Assembly: GCA_030696085.1 (NCBI GenBank)
Contig: JAUYNL010000053.1
Location: 62,001 to 126,000, forward strand
Source: Luteolibacter sp.
GTDB lineage: Bacteria; Verrucomicrobiota; Verrucomicrobiia; Verrucomicrobiales; Akkermansiaceae
Direction of reading: 5' to 3'
Length of the DNA: 64,000 nt
The translations under genes were made by a program, and so were the position numbers. The notes beneath the pieces were generated by a model, which made no database searches, was not told the origin of the DNA, and was given only the letters and a program-made list of their open reading frames with translations. Positions 62,077-64,000 of the stretch are shown here, piece after piece. Each line of letters starts with the position of its first letter. Positions within the stretch are counted from its first letter, which is position 1.

Positions 62077-62176
62077 CTTTTCGCGAATTCTTTTCTTTCG
62101 AAACCTCTTTGAATCGTGTATTTTCAAAATGTCCCGAGCAGCACAGACGTTGAACTAAAAATATTGAATTTTAGGG

Positions 62177-62206
62177 TTGATAAATATCCGCACTTCCGGG
62201 TAGCTT
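62177..62206 (+). promoter_or_regulatory. Promoter candidate for the marR-type gene
   Basis: TTGATA (62177-62182), 18 nt, TAGCTT (62201-62206) in an AT-rich spacer, about 60 nt before the ATG at 62269. Confidence 0.35.
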
Positions 62207-62233
62207 CTCATCCGCAATGGCTGTGCCCCCTTA

Positions 62234-62249
62234 CATGTCCCGAAACATG
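62234..62249. promoter_or_regulatory. Inverted repeat in the marR-type leader
   Basis: CATGT-CCCGAA-ACATG (62234-62249), flanked by TTA and AAC. Its position just downstream of the proposed promoter fits autorepression by a MarR protein. Confidence 0.4.
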
Positions 62250-62268
62250 AACACTACAACCAGCCATA

Positions 62269-62724
62269 ATGAAAACCATGAACGCCTCGGGCGCTTCGGT
62301 GAAAGCCGACGCGGACCGTCTTGCTGACTTCGTCCTGTTTACCCAGCGGAGCTGCATCCTCAACCTGTCCACAGAACTCAATAAAGGTAACGTCTCGTTT
62401 CCGCAGTTCTTCCTCCTGACCTATCTTTCAAGCGAAGAGTATCTGACGATGTCGGATATCGCGAAGAAGATGGGACATTCGACCGCAGCCGCCACCGGCT
62501 TGGTTGATCGTTTGGAAAAGCTGTCGTATGTCGAGCGTGTCCATGCCGCCGAAGATCGCCGCAAGATCATGGTGCGCATCACGGCGAAAGGAGTCGAACT
62601 CGTTTCCAAGATGCGTTCTGAGATCGCAACGGATCTTGCCGGAATCCTGGCAGGCATGGATGAAGACCAGGCGGAAACCGTCGAACATACCAAACGCGCC
62701 ATACAAGGCCGCGCGATGGCGTGA
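62269..62724 (+). CDS. MarR-family transcriptional regulator
   Basis: A 151-residue winged-helix regulator. FFLLTYLSSEEYLTMSDIAKKMGHS begins the DNA-binding domain, the recognition helix region reads STAAATGLVDRLEKLSYV, and the wing has ERVHAAEDRRKIMVRITAKG with the conserved D-R-R. Ligand unknown. Neighbours on the same strand are a lipoprotein and a laccase-domain gene; no efflux pump is adjacent. ATG 62278 is a possible alternative start. Confidence 0.9.
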   Translation: MKTMNASGASVKADADRLADFVLFTQRSCILNLSTELNKGNVSFPQFFLLTYLSSEEYLTMSDIAKKMGHSTAAATGLVDRLEKLSYVERVHAAEDRRKIMVRITAKGVELVSKMRSEIATDLAGILAGMDEDQAETVEHTKRAIQGRAMA

Positions 62725-62762
62725 TCGGGAGAGAATCCACCTGAAACAGCTTGGAGAATCCA

Positions 62763-63467
62763 ATGCGCCTCCGTTACCGTCCCCGGGTGATGGAGGCGTT
62801 TTCCTTTCTGGATCCTTTGAATGCGGTGCCCGGCGTGCGCGCAGGATGGGTGGAACGCGTGCCAGACCTGAAGATCGCCGGTGACCGGGACGAGGCGATG
62901 CGGCAATTGCGTCCCTTCCATCAGGCCGCGATCACGAAATTCGCCGGACCCGCAGCAAAGTGCTGGCGGGCGGAGCAGGTGCATGGCAATGCCGTGGCCG
63001 TGGTGCCGGGATGCCCGCAAATCAAGGCCCCGGATGGCCTGCCGGTCGTCGCCGGGGTGGACGGATTGATAACCAACGAATCCGGGGTGGCGCTCGCCAT
63101 CCATGTCGCCGATTGCGGAGCCATCTGGCTTGCCGACGGCAGGACGGGAGCCATCGGCCTGCTTCATTCCGGCAAGAAGGGTAGCGAAAGCAATATTTTG
63201 GGCGAGGCGATCCGCTTGATGGCGGAGCGATTCGGCAGCCGGCCGGAGGATTTGACGGTGGTGCTCGGCCCCTGCATCCGGCCGCCTGACTACGAAGTGG
63301 ATTTCGCCGCGGAGATTGGCCGGCAGGCGGGTCGCGCGGGCCTGGGAAATTTCATCGACTGCGGGCTCAATACCGCGTCAGATCCCGCCCGGTTTTACAG
63401 TTACCGCAAGGAACTGGGAAAAACCGGCCGCATGATGGCCCTGATTGTCCGTGATTGCCCGCCATGA
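62763..63467 (+). CDS. Laccase-domain (YfiH/LACC1-type) protein
   Basis: A 234-residue member of the DUF152 family, whose characterised members act on purine nucleosides (phosphorylase/deaminase) and in some reports as oxidases. Zinc ligands are visible: His in EQVHGNAV, Cys in VADCGAIW and His in LLHSGKKGS; the usual HAGWRG is altered. GPCI closes the core. ATG 62763 is preceded by GGAG with 6-nt spacing, one of few Shine-Dalgarno-like sites here. It overlaps ispE by ATGA. Confidence 0.85.
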   Translation: MRLRYRPRVMEAFSFLDPLNAVPGVRAGWVERVPDLKIAGDRDEAMRQLRPFHQAAITKFAGPAAKCWRAEQVHGNAVAVVPGCPQIKAPDGLPVVAGVDGLITNESGVALAIHVADCGAIWLADGRTGAIGLLHSGKKGSESNILGEAIRLMAERFGSRPEDLTVVLGPCIRPPDYEVDFAAEIGRQAGRAGLGNFIDCGLNTASDPARFYSYRKELGKTGRMMALIVRDCPP

Positions 63468-64000
63468 GCCCCCTCCTCCTTCCAGCCCCCGCCAAGCTCA
63501 ACCTTTCCCTGCGCGTGCTCGGCAAGCGCGACGATGGATTCCACGAAATCGACTCCCTGATGGTGAAGCTGCCGGGACTGGCCGATGGCCTCGAATTCCG
63601 CGAAGCCGATGGATTTTCCTTCCAATGTGATGATCCCACGCTGCCCTGCGATGAGAGCAATCTGGTGGTCAGGGCCGTGCGAGCCTACGAGACTGCGGCG
63701 GGTATCCCCTGCAATCTATCGATCTCGCTCAAGAAAATGATCCCTCACGGCGCGGGCTTGGGAGGCGGCAGCAGCGATGCGGCCACCACCCTGCTCGGGC
63801 TCGATCAAATCCATGAGGGAAAACTTGGCGCAGATCGCCTGCACGAACTGGCTGCGGAACTGGGATCGGACATTGCGTTTTTTTTGAAGCCCGGCGCGGC
63901 CCGTTGCACAGGGCGTGGCGAAATCATAGAAGCCGCCCCCTCCCCGCCCGCACTGCGGGTATTGCTCCTGAAGCCGGTGTTTTGCGTGCCCACGCCGGAC
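63464..64000 (+). CDS. ispE: 4-diphosphocytidyl-2-C-methyl-D-erythritol kinase, 3' end outside window
   Basis: The first 179 codons run off the right edge in frame. IspE phosphorylates CDP-methylerythritol in the non-mevalonate isoprenoid pathway. N-terminal APAKLNLSLRVLGKRDDGFHE is the IspE signature, and the GHMP kinase ATP loop PHGAGLGGGSSDAA is intact; ELGSDIAFFL follows. ATG 63464 overlaps the preceding stop (ATGA), suggesting translational coupling with the laccase-domain gene. Confidence 0.93.
   Translation, partial: MSPLLLPAPAKLNLSLRVLGKRDDGFHEIDSLMVKLPGLADGLEFREADGFSFQCDDPTLPCDESNLVVRAVRAYETAAGIPCNLSISLKKMIPHGAGLGGGSSDAATTLLGLDQIHEGKLGADRLHELAAELGSDIAFFLKPGAARCTGRGEIIEAAPSPPALRVLLLKPVFCVPTPD

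Overview
The window looks like chromosomal core DNA from a GC-rich member of the Verrucomicrobiota, probably order Verrucomicrobiales (Luteolibacter/Haloferula-like). The evidence is three prepilin-like genes resembling the Verru_Chthon cassette proteins, prepilin signals of the FTLVELLVVIAI type, tandem GspE-type ATPases, a CBS-DRTGG pyrophosphatase, and the near absence of Shine-Dalgarno sequences. I see no rRNA, tRNA, CRISPR array, phage or intact transposon. The taxonomy is inference from gene content.

Layout. 1-4.1 kb: a truncated lipoprotein gene, galE and a three-gene prepilin cluster. 4.1-7.5 kb (minus): an oxidoreductase, a hydrolase and an alanine/glycine symporter. 7.6-9.6 kb: hflK-hflC. 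9.8-11.8 kb (minus): pgk-tpiA. 12-14.7 kb (minus): three genes coupled by ATGA overlaps, ending in ygfZ. 14.9-23.3 kb: two DEAD-box helicases, purC, a candidate structured RNA, recN, sufT, apt and a parvulin-type isomerase. 23.4-27 kb: a RelE-like protein, a TPR protein and comEC. 27-32.6 kb (minus): a type II secretion/type IV pilus set (two GspE, GspF, GspG). 32.8-39.6 kb: an esterase, mgtE, a membrane transporter fused to a hotdog thioesterase, a PpiD-like chaperone and a TPR protein. 39.7-42.2 kb: grpE-dnaJ-rsmE. 42.2-47.1 kb: vapBC, gmk, a Gfo/Idh oxidoreductase, nagZ and metX. 47.2-54.3 kb: a five-gene peptide-type ABC transporter operon. 54.4-55.4 kb: a NarL-type response regulator followed by two tandem copies of a small structured element, each with its own terminator. 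55.4-64 kb: a CBS-DRTGG pyrophosphatase, a second vapBC, argS-ptsN, an MFS transporter, a lipoprotein, a MarR regulator, a laccase-domain protein and the start of ispE.

The observations I rate highest are: (1) two tandem ~84-nt repeats (92% identical by eye) at 55078-55361, each ending in an intrinsic terminator, which look like duplicated small RNA genes or short coding units; (2) a recurrent promoter architecture in which the -10 box ends about 5-9 nt before the start codon, seen at more than a dozen genes and implying leaderless mRNAs; (3) a candidate ~190-nt structured RNA between recN and purC; (4) a solute transporter fused to a DTN-type hotdog thioesterase domain; (5) a Verru_Chthon-like prepilin set apparently lacking its large partner.

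Most genes serve housekeeping roles: glycolysis (pgk, tpiA), nucleotide synthesis and salvage (purC, apt, gmk), protein folding and quality control (grpE, dnaJ, hflKC, two parvulin-class proteins), translation (argS, rsmE), repair (recN) and isoprenoids (ispE). The secretion ATPases together with comEC suggest a pilus/DNA-uptake capacity. All start choices, promoters and operons are predictions from reading the sequence; no database search was run.
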